From positions 1 through 7,991 of the forward strand of contig CALALK010000269.1 in assembly GCA_937923125.1 (NCBI GenBank): a stretch of DNA of 7,991 nucleotides. Direction: 5' to 3'. The notes under the pieces are model-generated. The model searched no databases. It saw nothing but the letters and a program-made list of their open reading frames with translations, and had not been told where the DNA came from. Both the position numbers and the translations under genes were made by a program. Source of the stretch: an uncultured Carnobacterium sp. GTDB lineage: Bacteria; Bacillota; Bacilli; Lactobacillales; Aerococcaceae. Shown in pieces: positions 1-6,091 of the stretch; position 1 is the first letter of the stretch; each line of letters starts with the position of its first letter.

Positions 1-1009
1 CATCTTCCACGACAATCATCGTACCGTCATCCAAGTACGCAACCCCTTGTTGACGCTCCGTCCCCGATTTCACCACCGTCGTCTTCAAGGTTTCTCCTGG
101 AATCACAACTGGCTTGATGGCTTGCGCTAACGCATTAATATTAAAGACCGGCACATTTTGGAACTCACTGACTTTATTTAAGTTAAAGTCGTTCGTGATA
201 ATAATGCCGTCAATCGCCTTTGCCAAGCGAATTAACTTACGGTCCACTTCATTAATATCGTCATAGTCCCCATCGTAAATTTCAACTTTAATATTCTCTT
301 CTTTTTGAAGAGCATTTAAAATATCTAACCCACGGCGACCTCTCACGCGCTTCAAGCTATCGGCGCTATCAGCGATATATTGAAGTTCATTTAATACGAA
401 TATTGGAATGACCAGCACCCCTTCGATAAAGCCTGTTTTAGCGATATCGTAAATACGTCCATCGATAATCACACTTGTATCAAGCAGTTTGTATTTTCTG
501 AAGTTATCTCCTGCTTTACGTTCAAGCACTGGAGAATCCTCCGTTTTCTTTCTTGTCGCCGTAAATGCTTTTAGAATATCTTCACGACGCGTCGTTCCGA
601 CATAAAAACCAAGGTACCCAAAGATAATACTTAAGGCGATTGGTAAAGCTTGCGTAATTGCTGGAATTTGTAAGTTTGTAAATGGCAATCCAACGAGCCA
701 TGCGACTAAGAGTCCAATCAGTGCACCAATCATTCCAAAGAGTAAATAGCTCACAGAAAGTTGGCTAACGAGTTTTTCAAGTCTACGAATGCCCTTTAAA
801 ATCGGATCCGTCACGAAAAATGAAATAAAGAATAAAATAATTGCACCTAACAAAATACTCGTAACTTGCGATGTTAACCATTCATTCGTAATGTTGAACG
901 CTTGCCATAGACTTGGAAAGTACGTTGCACCTAAAGACCCTCCGAGCAATACGAAAATCAGTTGCAATAACTTTCTTCCGTATGCTCGAAATTTTTTAGG
1001 TTGTTCCAT
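1..1009 (-). CDS. yacL: PIN/TRAM-domain membrane protein, YacL type (3' end cut by window edge)
   Basis: The gene reads leftward and has no stop before base 1; 336 codons are visible. The N-terminus carries about four hydrophobic segments (roughly residues 13-30, 50-67, 87-108, 119-138). A PIN nuclease-like domain follows: LLDTSVIIDGRI with D177, then E208 in LNELQ, D256 in VDRKL and D274 in TNDFNL, which are the four acidic residues expected of a PIN metal site. The last visible stretch (from about residue 302: IPGETLKT, later GVAYLDDGTMIVVED) looks like the start of a TRAM RNA-binding domain. Homologues are about 350-380 residues, so little is missing. The start ATG at 1009 follows AAAGGAG, which sits just past the radA stop; the 14-bp gap implies translation from the same mRNA. 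Members are presumed membrane-tethered RNA-acting proteins, but the exact substrate is not established, so function is family-level inference. Confidence 0.9.
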   Translation of the reverse strand, partial: MEQPKKFRAYGRKLLQLIFVLLGGSLGATYFPSLWQAFNITNEWLTSQVTSILLGAIILFFISFFVTDPILKGIRRLEKLVSQLSVSYLLFGMIGALIGLLVAWLVGLPFTNLQIPAITQALPIALSIIFGYLGFYVGTTRREDILKAFTATRKKTEDSPVLERKAGDNFRKYKLLDTSVIIDGRIYDIAKTGFIEGVLVIPIFVLNELQYIADSADSLKRVRGRRGLDILNALQKEENIKVEIYDGDYDDINEVDRKLIRLAKAIDGIIITNDFNLNKVSEFQNVPVFNINALAQAIKPVVIPGETLKTTVVKSGTERQQGVAYLDDGTMIVVED

Positions 1010-1023
1010 AAAAGTGCTCCTTT

Positions 1024-2409
1024 CTAATTTTCTTTTCCGAAGGCTTTGTAAATAGCTTCTTTGACAGAAGATACTCCAACGACTTCGATATTTTTTGGAA
1101 GTTCCCATCCATCTAAATTATTTTTTGGAATAAAGACACGCTTGAATCCGAGCTTTTCAGCTTCGCGAACACGGTCATAGACACGATTCACTTTACGAAT
1201 TTCACCAGTCAAGCCGATTTCTCCGATAAAGCAATCACCCATTTGCGTTTCTTTTTCCTTGTAGCTTGAAACAATACTCATTGCAATCGCTAAGTCGACT
1301 GCGGGTTCGTTGAGTTTCAAACCACCTGTTGATTTAAAGTAAGCATCTTGGTTTTGTAATAGAAGTCCTGCACGTTTCTCAAGAACTGCCATCAAGAGCG
1401 CTACACGATTATAGTCCAAACCACTTGTCGTACGGCGTGCATTTCCAAAGGCCGTTGGTGACAATAAACATTGCACCTCGGTTAAAATTGGCCTTGTTCC
1501 TTCAAGAGACACGACAATCGCAGAGCCTGTTGCGCCTGCAAGACGTTCTTCTAAGAAGACTTCGGAAGGGTTCGTTACTTCGTTCAGCCCTTCTTGATGC
1601 ATTTCGAAAACGCCAATCTCGTTGGTGGATCCAAAACGGTTTTTCACGGAACGAAGCACGCGGAAACTATGATGTTTATCCCCTTCGAAATAAAGAACGG
1701 TATCCACCATATGTTCCAACATACGTGGCCCTGCTAATGCTCCTTCTTTTGTCACGTGACCAACGATAAAGATAGCAATCTGATTGAGTTTCGCTAGTCT
1801 CATCAATGTAGCTGTCGCCTCACGAACATGAGACACGCTTCCTGCAACCCCATTTGCTTGCGGATGTGTCATCGTTTGAATCGAGTCGATAATGACATAG
1901 TCTGGTTTCAATGCTTCCACTTGCGCAACGATATCTTCTAGGTTTGTTTCAGCGTAAATATAAAATCCGTCTGCTTGCATCCCGAGACGCTCCGCACGCA
2001 TTTTAATTTGAGACGCACTTTCTTCTCCCGAGACATAGAGAACCGTTCCTTGTGTTTGTTGTAATTCACTAGACACTTGTAATAATAAGGTAGATTTTCC
2101 AATCCCAGGGTCCCCACCAATTAATACTAGAGAACCTGGAACCACGCCACCCCCGAGCACACGGTCCAATTCGCTAATGGATGTCTTCACACGATTCACG
2201 CGCTCATAAGAAACCTGGTCTAATCGCATTGGTTTTGTCTTATGTGCTTCTTCTGAATGTTGCACTAAGGAAGGACGTTTCGCATTGCTCGTCGTTTCCT
2301 TGAACTCTTCCATCGTAGACCAGTTCCCGCAGTTTGGGCATTTCCCTAAATATTTTGGTGAATTATATCCACACTCTCTACATACAAAACTTGTGGCTGC
2401 TTTTGCCAT
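1024..2409 (-). CDS. radA: DNA repair protein RadA (Sms), branch-migration ATPase
   Basis: The 461-residue product is the normal length for RadA. An N-terminal zinc finger uses C10-x2-C13 and C24-x2-C27. The RecA-like ATPase core shows Walker [11 protein letters not shown] (98-107), Walker B YVIIDS (171-176) and the RadA-specific KNRFG motif (256-260). From about residue 290 the protein continues as a Lon-protease-like C-terminal domain, which acts structurally and is not proteolytic. RadA is a RecA-related DnaB-type helicase that extends heteroduplex at recombination intermediates, in repair and in natural transformation. The ATG at 2409 is preceded by AAAGGAG (2415-2421), which overlaps the end of dut. 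It lies 12 bp after dut and 14 bp before the PIN/TRAM gene, so the three form one operon, an arrangement common in lactic acid bacteria. No key residue is missing. Confidence 0.97.
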   Translation of the reverse strand: MAKAATSFVCRECGYNSPKYLGKCPNCGNWSTMEEFKETTSNAKRPSLVQHSEEAHKTKPMRLDQVSYERVNRVKTSISELDRVLGGGVVPGSLVLIGGDPGIGKSTLLLQVSSELQQTQGTVLYVSGEESASQIKMRAERLGMQADGFYIYAETNLEDIVAQVEALKPDYVIIDSIQTMTHPQANGVAGSVSHVREATATLMRLAKLNQIAIFIVGHVTKEGALAGPRMLEHMVDTVLYFEGDKHHSFRVLRSVKNRFGSTNEIGVFEMHQEGLNEVTNPSEVFLEERLAGATGSAIVVSLEGTRPILTEVQCLLSPTAFGNARRTTSGLDYNRVALLMAVLEKRAGLLLQNQDAYFKSTGGLKLNEPAVDLAIAMSIVSSYKEKETQMGDCFIGEIGLTGEIRKVNRVYDRVREAEKLGFKRVFIPKNNLDGWELPKNIEVVGVSSVKEAIYKAFGKEN

Positions 2410-2421
2410 TTTGGCTCCTTT

Positions 2422-2985
2422 CTAACGAACGCCAGAAGAACCAAAGCCGCCTGTACGTTCATTCATATCGTTTTCTTCATCCGCATCCGCTTTTAAGAAC
2501 GGTAGGAAGATTCCTTGGCCGATACGATCGCCTTTTTTAATTTCTTTATCGAATAATCCGAAGTTTAATAATTGGAAGTAAATATGCCCTTCATTGTCAG
2601 GGTTGTTGTAGTAGTCGCTATCCACGATTCCCACACCGTTTGGTAAGACAAGGAAGTGTTTCAATGGGTTACTTGAGCGGTTCGCTAATTGTAAGTACTC
2701 ATCTTCTTGCATATAAGACTTGATTCCCGTTGGAACAAGCACTGGTTTTAAGACTTTTTGCTCTTTCGCCAATTCTTCTTCTACTTTTTCTTTATCCGTT
2801 GTATAAATCCATTGTTTTAATTGAGTGGCTGCAAATTTGAAAAGCATTTTCCAAATGCTTGGTAATACGATATCTTCGGCAGCTTCGAAGTCATATCCTG
2901 CTGAATGTTTTGTCGAACGTTTTGGAACAGTGATTCCTTTTCCTTCATAAGCAGATACGATTTCAAATCCACGTTTTCTTTCCAT
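2422..2985 (-). CDS. dut: dUTP diphosphatase (dUTPase), long lactic-acid-bacterial variant
   Basis: This enzyme hydrolyses dUTP to dUMP and pyrophosphate, keeping uracil out of DNA and feeding dTMP synthesis. All five trimeric-dUTPase motifs can be read: I, SAGYDFEAAEDI (28-39); II, NRSSN (102-106); III, NGVGIVDSDYYNN (116-128), with the catalytic-type Asp and Tyr; IV, KGDRIGQGIF (151-160); V, RTGGFGSSG (177-185), the Gly-rich arm that closes over the active site. At 187 residues it exceeds the common ~145-155. The extra length is mainly a charged, helical-looking insertion at about residues 43-80, between motif I and the PTGI strand. The ATG at 2985 follows AAAAAGG at 7-nt spacing. It is first in the dut-radA-yacL operon, which pairs nucleotide-pool sanitation with DNA repair. 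Confidence 0.95.
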   Translation of the reverse strand: MERKRGFEIVSAYEGKGITVPKRSTKHSAGYDFEAAEDIVLPSIWKMLFKFAATQLKQWIYTTDKEKVEEELAKEQKVLKPVLVPTGIKSYMQEDEYLQLANRSSNPLKHFLVLPNGVGIVDSDYYNNPDNEGHIYFQLLNFGLFDKEIKKGDRIGQGIFLPFLKADADEENDMNERTGGFGSSGVR

Positions 2986-3012
2986 TTCATCACCTTTTTC
3001 ATTTAATTTCTA

Positions 3013-3042
3013 ACCCTTATCATAACATTGTTTTTCCCGAGT
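3013..3042 (-). promoter_or_regulatory. Predicted promoter of the dut-radA-yacL operon
   Basis: An extended -10 element reads TGT-TATGAT on the minus strand (hexamer 3024-3019). The hexamer 17 bp upstream, ATGCAA, is a poor -35, as is usual when an extended -10 is present. Initiation would fall near 3013, giving a leader of about 28 nt before the dut ATG. This is a motif reading only. Confidence 0.5.
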
Positions 3043-3134
3043 TGCATCCGTTCTCAATCAAAATTTAAAATATAACGCTTCTTTATTATAAGTTATGACA
3101 AAATTCCAATATTCGAACTGTGATTTCGGCAAAG

Positions 3135-3163
3135 TGCACAATTTTTGTAAGCCTTTTTGTGCA
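3135..3163. repeat. Inverted repeat TGCACAA-N15-TTGTGCA upstream of msmK
   Basis: Perfect 7-bp arms at 3135-3141 and 3157-3163 flank a 15-bp spacer. The repeat lies in the divergent region between dut and the ABC ATPase gene, seven bases before a second inverted repeat with the same spacer length. It may be an operator for a dimeric regulator; chance occurrence cannot be excluded for 7-bp arms. Confidence 0.4.
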
Positions 3164-3170
3164 ATCTTCC

Positions 3171-3205
3171 CTATCAGTTTTTCTCAAAACATCGTAAACT
3201 GATAG
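3171..3205. promoter_or_regulatory. Perfect 10-bp inverted repeat abutting the msmK promoter (candidate operator)
   Basis: CTATCAGTTT (3171-3180) and AAACTGATAG (3196-3205) are exact reverse complements separated by 15 bp. The right arm ends four bases before the likely -10 hexamer, so a protein bound here would cover the -35 region. No U-tract follows, which argues against a terminator. If transcription begins upstream, the same sequence could fold as an mRNA hairpin just ahead of the ribosome site. It does not match a CcpA cre consensus. Regulator identity is unknown. Confidence 0.5.
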
Positions 3206-3214
3206 TGTTAAATT
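3186..3214 (+). promoter_or_regulatory. Possible promoter of msmK (extended -10)
   Basis: TG-T-TAAATT places an extended -10 hexamer at 3209-3214. The -35 17 bp upstream (AAAACA, 3186-3191) is weak and lies inside the inverted-repeat region, which would fit a regulated promoter. An AGGGGGAA ribosome site follows at 3221-3228. Confidence 0.35.
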
Positions 3215-3234
3215 ATTTATAGGGGGAAATCCTA

Positions 3235-4338
3235 ATGGTAGAAATGCAATTAAATCATATTTACAAAAAATATGACAACGCGGAAAACTATTCCGTAACA
3301 GACTTTAACTTACACATCAAAGACCGCGAGTTCATCGTATTCGTAGGTCCTTCAGGATGCGGTAAATCAACAACTCTTCGTATGATCGCTGGTCTTGAAG
3401 ATATTTCTGAAGGAGAATTAAAAATTGGTGACGTTGTAATGAACGACGTAGCTCCAAAAGATCGTGATATCGCGATGGTATTCCAAAACTATGCCCTATA
3501 TCCTCACATGAGCGTATATGACAACATGGCATTCGGTTTGAAATTACGTAAATACGACAAAGCTGAAATTGACAAACGTGTTAAAAACGCTGCAGAAATC
3601 TTAGGCTTAGCTCAATACTTAGAACGTAAACCAGCAGCTTTATCTGGTGGTCAACGTCAACGTGTGGCTTTAGGACGTGCGATCGTTCGTGATGCGAAAG
3701 TATTCTTAATGGACGAACCTCTTTCTAACTTAGATGCTAAATTACGTGTTGCGATGCGTGCTGAAATTGCGAAATTACACCGTCGTTTAGAAACAACAAC
3801 AATTTACGTAACTCACGACCAAACAGAAGCGATGACAATGGCTGACCGTATCGTAATCATGAAAGATGGTTTCGTACAACAAATCGGTTCACCACAAGAA
3901 GTGTACAACACTCCTAACAACGTATTCGTAGCTGGATTCATCGGATCACCAGCAATGAACTTCTTCAATGTAACATTGAAAGATGGCGTGATTTCAAATG
4001 GTAAAGGTTTATCATTACAATTACCTGAAGCAAAGAGAAAACTTCTTGAAGACAAGGGTTACAATGGAAAAGAATTAATCTTCGGTATCCGTCCAGAAGA
4101 TATCGAAAGTTCTCAAATCGCTATCGATACTTACCCATCATCTTCAGTGAAAGCAGAAGTTGTCGTATCAGAATTACTTGGTGCAGAAACAATGCTTTAC
4201 ACTCGTGTTGATGATACTGAATTCGTATCTAAAGTGGATGCACGTGACTTCCACAACCCAGGCGAAACAGTTGAATTAGCATTCGACTTAAACAAATCTC
4301 ACTTCTTCGACAAAGAAACTGAACAAGTGATTCGCTAA
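3235..4338 (+). CDS. msmK: Sugar ABC-transporter ATP-binding protein (MsmK/MsmX/UgpC family)
   Basis: This cytoplasmic ATPase powers CUT1-type carbohydrate importers. Walker [10 protein letters not shown] is at 38-46, the Q-loop Gln at 84, the signature LSGGQ at 136-140, Walker B VFLMD plus catalytic E161 at 156-161, the D-loop SNLD at 164-167 and the H-loop His at 194. The C-terminal third is the TOBE/OB-type regulatory domain of this family ([10 protein letters not shown], then FGIRPEDI). The length of 367 is normal. The ATG at 3235 follows AGGGGG at 8-nt spacing; an in-frame ATG at codon 4 is a weaker alternative. No permease or binding protein adjoins it, so by analogy with B. subtilis MsmX and streptococcal MsmK it probably serves several sugar importers encoded elsewhere. 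The gene is flanked by an inverted-repeat-rich promoter region and a strong terminator, so it is monocistronic. The exact paralogue name is less certain than the family. Confidence 0.93.
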   Translation: MVEMQLNHIYKKYDNAENYSVTDFNLHIKDREFIVFVGPSGCGKSTTLRMIAGLEDISEGELKIGDVVMNDVAPKDRDIAMVFQNYALYPHMSVYDNMAFGLKLRKYDKAEIDKRVKNAAEILGLAQYLERKPAALSGGQRQRVALGRAIVRDAKVFLMDEPLSNLDAKLRVAMRAEIAKLHRRLETTTIYVTHDQTEAMTMADRIVIMKDGFVQQIGSPQEVYNTPNNVFVAGFIGSPAMNFFNVTLKDGVISNGKGLSLQLPEAKRKLLEDKGYNGKELIFGIRPEDIESSQIAIDTYPSSSVKAEVVVSELLGAETMLYTRVDDTEFVSKVDARDFHNPGETVELAFDLNKSHFFDKETEQVIR

Positions 4339-4354
4339 AAATAAAACTCCACTC

Positions 4355-4397
4355 AAAAAGCTGACAGCTCGTTAAGAGCCGTCAGCTTTTTATTTTT
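4355..4397 (+). terminator. Intrinsic terminator of msmK, probably bidirectional
   Basis: Arms at 4355-4370 and 4376-4391 pair as AAAAAGCTGAC-GCTC / GAGC-GTCAGCTTTTT with one mismatch and a 5-nt loop. A U-rich tail (TTTTTATTTTT) follows. Read leftward, five Ts also follow the stem, so it can end the convergent transcript of the 112-residue gene that stops at 4400. Confidence 0.88.
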
Positions 4398-4399
4398 AA

Positions 4400-4738
4400 T
4401 TATTCGTATACTTCTTGAAACTCACATTCAAAACGATACTCAAAGAACTTCTCAATGACGGCTTTGAGTTCATCATTACTTAGATTTTGAATAATTGCGT
4501 CAAAATCAATGGCTTCCAATTCTTCCTCCGTCAGTTTTTGATAGGGAGGTAAATCAGAGTACTGTCTTAATTCATCATAAACAATGAAGTCTCCGTCAAT
4601 AAACGATTCGATGAGCCCACGTTTTTGAAGAAGGTAAAACAACGCTTGATAACTATCTCCAGTAAAACTATAGACTGTTTTATCCGAATAAATACCACAG
4701 CAGTGTGTTTGATTGAGATTTAATTTTACTTTGGTCAT
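4400..4738 (-). CDS. Hypothetical acidic protein, 112 residues
   Basis: I do not recognise the family. The ATG at 4738 follows GAAGGA at 7-nt spacing, which together with the clean stop next to a terminator supports a real gene. The protein is acidic. The first half looks mixed alpha/beta, with a Cys-Cys pair (13-14) and FIDGDFIVYDE (46-56). The second half looks helical, with two charged segments (TEEELEAIDFDAIIQNL and NDELKAVIEKFFEYRFE). There is no signal peptide or membrane segment, so it should be cytoplasmic. It begins 40 bp after the tRNA-Ser 3' end with no terminator between, so the two are probably co-transcribed from the tRNA promoter. It could be a small immunity-like or regulatory protein, but nothing here shows that. 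Confidence 0.7.
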   Translation of the reverse strand: MTKVKLNLNQTHCCGIYSDKTVYSFTGDSYQALFYLLQKRGLIESFIDGDFIVYDELRQYSDLPPYQKLTEEELEAIDFDAIIQNLSNDELKAVIEKFFEYRFECEFQEVYE

Positions 4739-4778
4739 CTTCTTTTCCTTCTTTCATCGAATTCCGTTTTTAAATATA

Positions 4779-4866
4779 AGGAGAAGAGGAGATTTGAACT
4801 CCCGCGCCGCTTTCACGACCTATCGCATTTCGAGTGCGACCCCTTCAGCCTCTTGGGTACTTCTCC
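4779..4866 (-). tRNA. tRNA-Ser, anticodon CGA
   Basis: The 7-bp acceptor stem GGAGAAG/CTTCTCC pairs exactly (4866-4860 with 4786-4780). The anticodon stem TCGCA/TGCGA encloses loop CTCGAAA, giving anticodon CGA (codon UCG). A long class II variable arm with a GTCG/CGGC stem identifies serine. The T arm has stem GGGAG/CTCCT around loop TTCAAAT. The CCA end is not encoded, so CCA must be added after transcription. The base after the acceptor stem is U, whereas serine tRNAs normally carry G73. No stem is broken, so I treat it as functional. Confidence 0.95.
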
Positions 4867-4867
4867 A

Positions 4868-4903
4868 TGGTTCTAGTATAGTACGGAGGTATTCTACAAT
4901 CAA
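4868..4903 (-). promoter_or_regulatory. Promoter of tRNA-Ser
   Basis: The -35 TTGATT (4903-4898) and -10 TATACT (4880-4875) are separated by exactly 17 bp on the minus strand. Predicted initiation at about 4868 is within a few bases of the mature tRNA 5' end. The hypothetical gene downstream probably uses it too. Confidence 0.8.
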
Positions 4904-4917
4904 TCACTTTTTTCTAT

Positions 4918-4950
4918 AAAAATAAAAAACCACCGACTCGCAGCCGGTGG
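4918..4950 (-). terminator. Intrinsic terminator of the predicted sRNA and of rlmH
   Basis: On the minus strand the stem CCACCG (4950-4945) pairs with CGGTGG (4935-4930) around a 9-nt loop, followed by T6-A-T5 (4929-4918). It is the first clear terminator after rlmH and ends just before the tRNA-Ser -35 element. Read on the plus strand, A-rather than T-runs follow, so it acts leftward only. Confidence 0.88.
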
Positions 4951-5002
4951 AAAAAAGGATTAGAAATATTTATTTGGGAGGATAAATATTCTCTTTGGGA
5001 AT
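4918..5002 (-). ncRNA. Predicted small RNA (~85 nt) with anti-Shine-Dalgarno loop, csRNA-like
   Basis: No ORF occupies this interval, yet it has every part of a small RNA gene. A -10 TATACT (5014-5009) predicts a start near 5002. The transcript opens with UUCCCAAAGAG. A 9-bp perfect hairpin follows (AAUAUUUAU at 4990-4982 with AUAAAUAUU at 4973-4965), exposing the 8-nt loop CCUCCCAA. Then comes the single-stranded UCUAAUCCUUUUUU, and then a GC-rich terminator stem with a U tail. UUCCC, CCUCCC and UCCUUU are all complementary to ribosome-binding sites, and CCUCC equals the core of the 16S anti-SD. Streptococcal csRNAs (CiaR-driven, SD-pairing, about 90-150 nt) have this design. By analogy it should repress translation of several mRNAs. 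It starts about 90 bp after the rlmH stop and could also be part of the rlmH 3' UTR. Expression is unproven. Confidence 0.6.
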
Positions 5003-5008
5003 AATTAA

Positions 5009-5041
5009 AGTATAGAGGCACATTATGAAAATAGTATGAAA
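5009..5041 (-). promoter_or_regulatory. Response-regulator-type promoter of the predicted sRNA
   Basis: The minus strand reads TTTCAT (5041-5036), 5 nt, TTTCAT (5030-5025), 10 nt, then the -10 hexamer TATACT (5014-5009). Direct hexamers with 11-bp period covering the -35 region are the usual arrangement for OmpR-family activators. Each copy is part of a longer TTTTCATA octamer. An inverted copy (ATTTTCAT on the plus strand, 5047-5054) forms an 8-bp palindrome with the distal repeat. The same architecture lies upstream of htrA. Confidence 0.6.
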
Positions 5042-5093
5042 ATACAATTTTCATTTTGCAGTTTCTTTTCACTTTTTCTATGAGTATCTTTAC

Positions 5094-5573
5094 TTATTTA
5101 TGATATGCATGACCGGCATTAATACGGAATGCTCGGTAAATTTGCTCAGTTAGAACGAGTCTCATAAGTTGATGTGGTAAAGTAATGCGCCCAAATGAGA
5201 TTTTACGGTCAGCACGTTTCTTCACAGCCGAGCTTAAGCCAAGAGATCCACCAATGACAAAAACCATCGAGCTCTTCCCGTGAAGTGCGAAGTCATCCAT
5301 TTCTTTAGCCAATTGTTCAGAACTGACTAAGTCCCCTTCAATCGCCATGGCCACAACGACATCTCCGTCCTTAATTTTAGCAAGAATACGTTCTCCCTCT
5401 TTTTCGAGCACTTGTTCCATTTCTTTATCGCTTAAGTTTTCAGGAGCCTTCTCGTCTGGCACTTCGACTACTTGAAACTTACAGTAGCTGCCTAAGCGTT
5501 TTGCGTATTCATCGATTCCTTGTTTTAAATATTTTTCTTTTAATTTTCCTACACTCACAATTGTGATATTCAT
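5094..5573 (-). CDS. rlmH: 23S rRNA (pseudouridine-1915-N3)-methyltransferase RlmH
   Basis: RlmH methylates pseudouridine 1915 in helix 69 of 23S rRNA, using SAM, on assembled 70S ribosomes. The 159-residue length is exactly that of the family. SPOUT-class features are clear: FVIGGSLG (105-112), the SAM-binding loop of the trefoil knot; [20 protein letters not shown] (132-151); and the C-terminal YHK (157-159) that contributes to the catalytic site. The ATG at 5573 follows AGGGG with 5-nt spacing. The gene lies downstream of htrA, as in many Firmicutes, but here a terminator and 518 bp of DnaA-box DNA separate the two, so it needs its own promoter. A GATAAT hexamer at 5599-5594 is the best -10 candidate; its -35 is poor. 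Confidence 0.97.
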   Translation of the reverse strand: MNITIVSVGKLKEKYLKQGIDEYAKRLGSYCKFQVVEVPDEKAPENLSDKEMEQVLEKEGERILAKIKDGDVVVAMAIEGDLVSSEQLAKEMDDFALHGKSSMVFVIGGSLGLSSAVKKRADRKISFGRITLPHQLMRLVLTEQIYRAFRINAGHAYHK

Positions 5574-6049
5574 TTGATCCCCTCATTTCACAAATTATCT
5601 TACCTTTTTTTGGAAAAAATTGCTTGTTTTATCCCTTTATCCACAGTTATCCACAAAGTTATCCACATGTACACATGTTCGCCCCTAAATTTTGAGCCTT
5701 TTTTATGAAAAACACTAGATATAGATTCAAAATTTTTATTTGTTATCTAATTGTTATATTTCCTAAAGGTGTAAAAATACCAGTTATCCACAGTTATCCA
5801 CACACTTTTTGTGTATACCAAAACACTGTTATATCAACGTTTTTAGCAATTGGTCACCAAAGTTATCCACAATAAAATTTTATCATGTGAATAACTTTTT
5901 TCAATAAAATCCTATAATTAAGCCCTTTTTAGCCTATCCATTTTCAACACCGATTTTCCACTTCACAGACTTGACAAGCCGTTAACGCTACAGTTTTCCA
6001 CAGACTTATCCACATTTTTGTGGATAACTTTGTGGAAATACACAAAAAA
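5574..6049. other. DnaA-box cluster: oriC-like or DnaA-titration region
   Basis: Eight perfect TTATCCACA boxes are present: on the plus strand at 5637-5645, 5647-5655, 5659-5667, 5784-5792, 5794-5802, 5863-5871 and 6006-6014, and on the minus strand at 6019-6027. Near matches are TTTTCCACA (5994-6002), TTATTCACA on the minus strand (5886-5894) and a weaker TTTTCCACT (5954-5962). Boxes at 5637/5647, 5647/5659 and 5784/5794 are spaced 10-12 bp, about one helical turn; 6006/6019 is an inverted pair. AT-rich tracts at 5693-5780 and 5871-5935 could serve as unwinding elements. TAGATATAGATT (5716-5727) loosely resembles DnaA-trios. No ORF is credible. dnaA is not in the window, so origin versus regulatory cluster is unresolved. 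Confidence 0.8.
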
Positions 6050-6076
6050 AGTCGAATAGCACTTCGCTATCCGACT
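6043..6076 (-). terminator. Intrinsic terminator of htrA
   Basis: Arms 6066-6076 and 6050-6060 form an 11-bp stem with one G-U pair and a 5-nt loop on the minus strand. Seven Ts follow (6049-6043). It lies 16 bp after the htrA stop and shields the DnaA-box region from incoming transcription. Confidence 0.92.
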
Positions 6077-6091
6077 CCTTGTTCGTTATTG

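Noticed and set aside
2817..3002. Alternative frame starting just upstream of dut at GTGATGAAATG
   Set aside because: It is out of frame with dut and encodes nothing recognisable; the in-frame ATG at 2985 has proper spacing to AAAAAGG and gives a full dUTPase.
3085..3090. Perfect TATAAT on the minus strand upstream of dut
   Set aside because: No acceptable -35 at 16-18 bp; the extended -10 at 3019-3024 lies closer to the gene and is better supported, though a second start cannot be excluded.
5025..5039. Tiny plus-strand ORF (ATG AAA ATA GTA TGA) behind an AGAGG-like site
   Set aside because: Only four codons, and the ATGs are better explained as the reverse complement of the TTTCAT repeats.
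5637..5667. CRISPR-like or iteron array from the three closely spaced TTATCC repeats
   Set aside because: The repeats are 9-bp DnaA boxes without regular long spacers, and no Rep gene is present.
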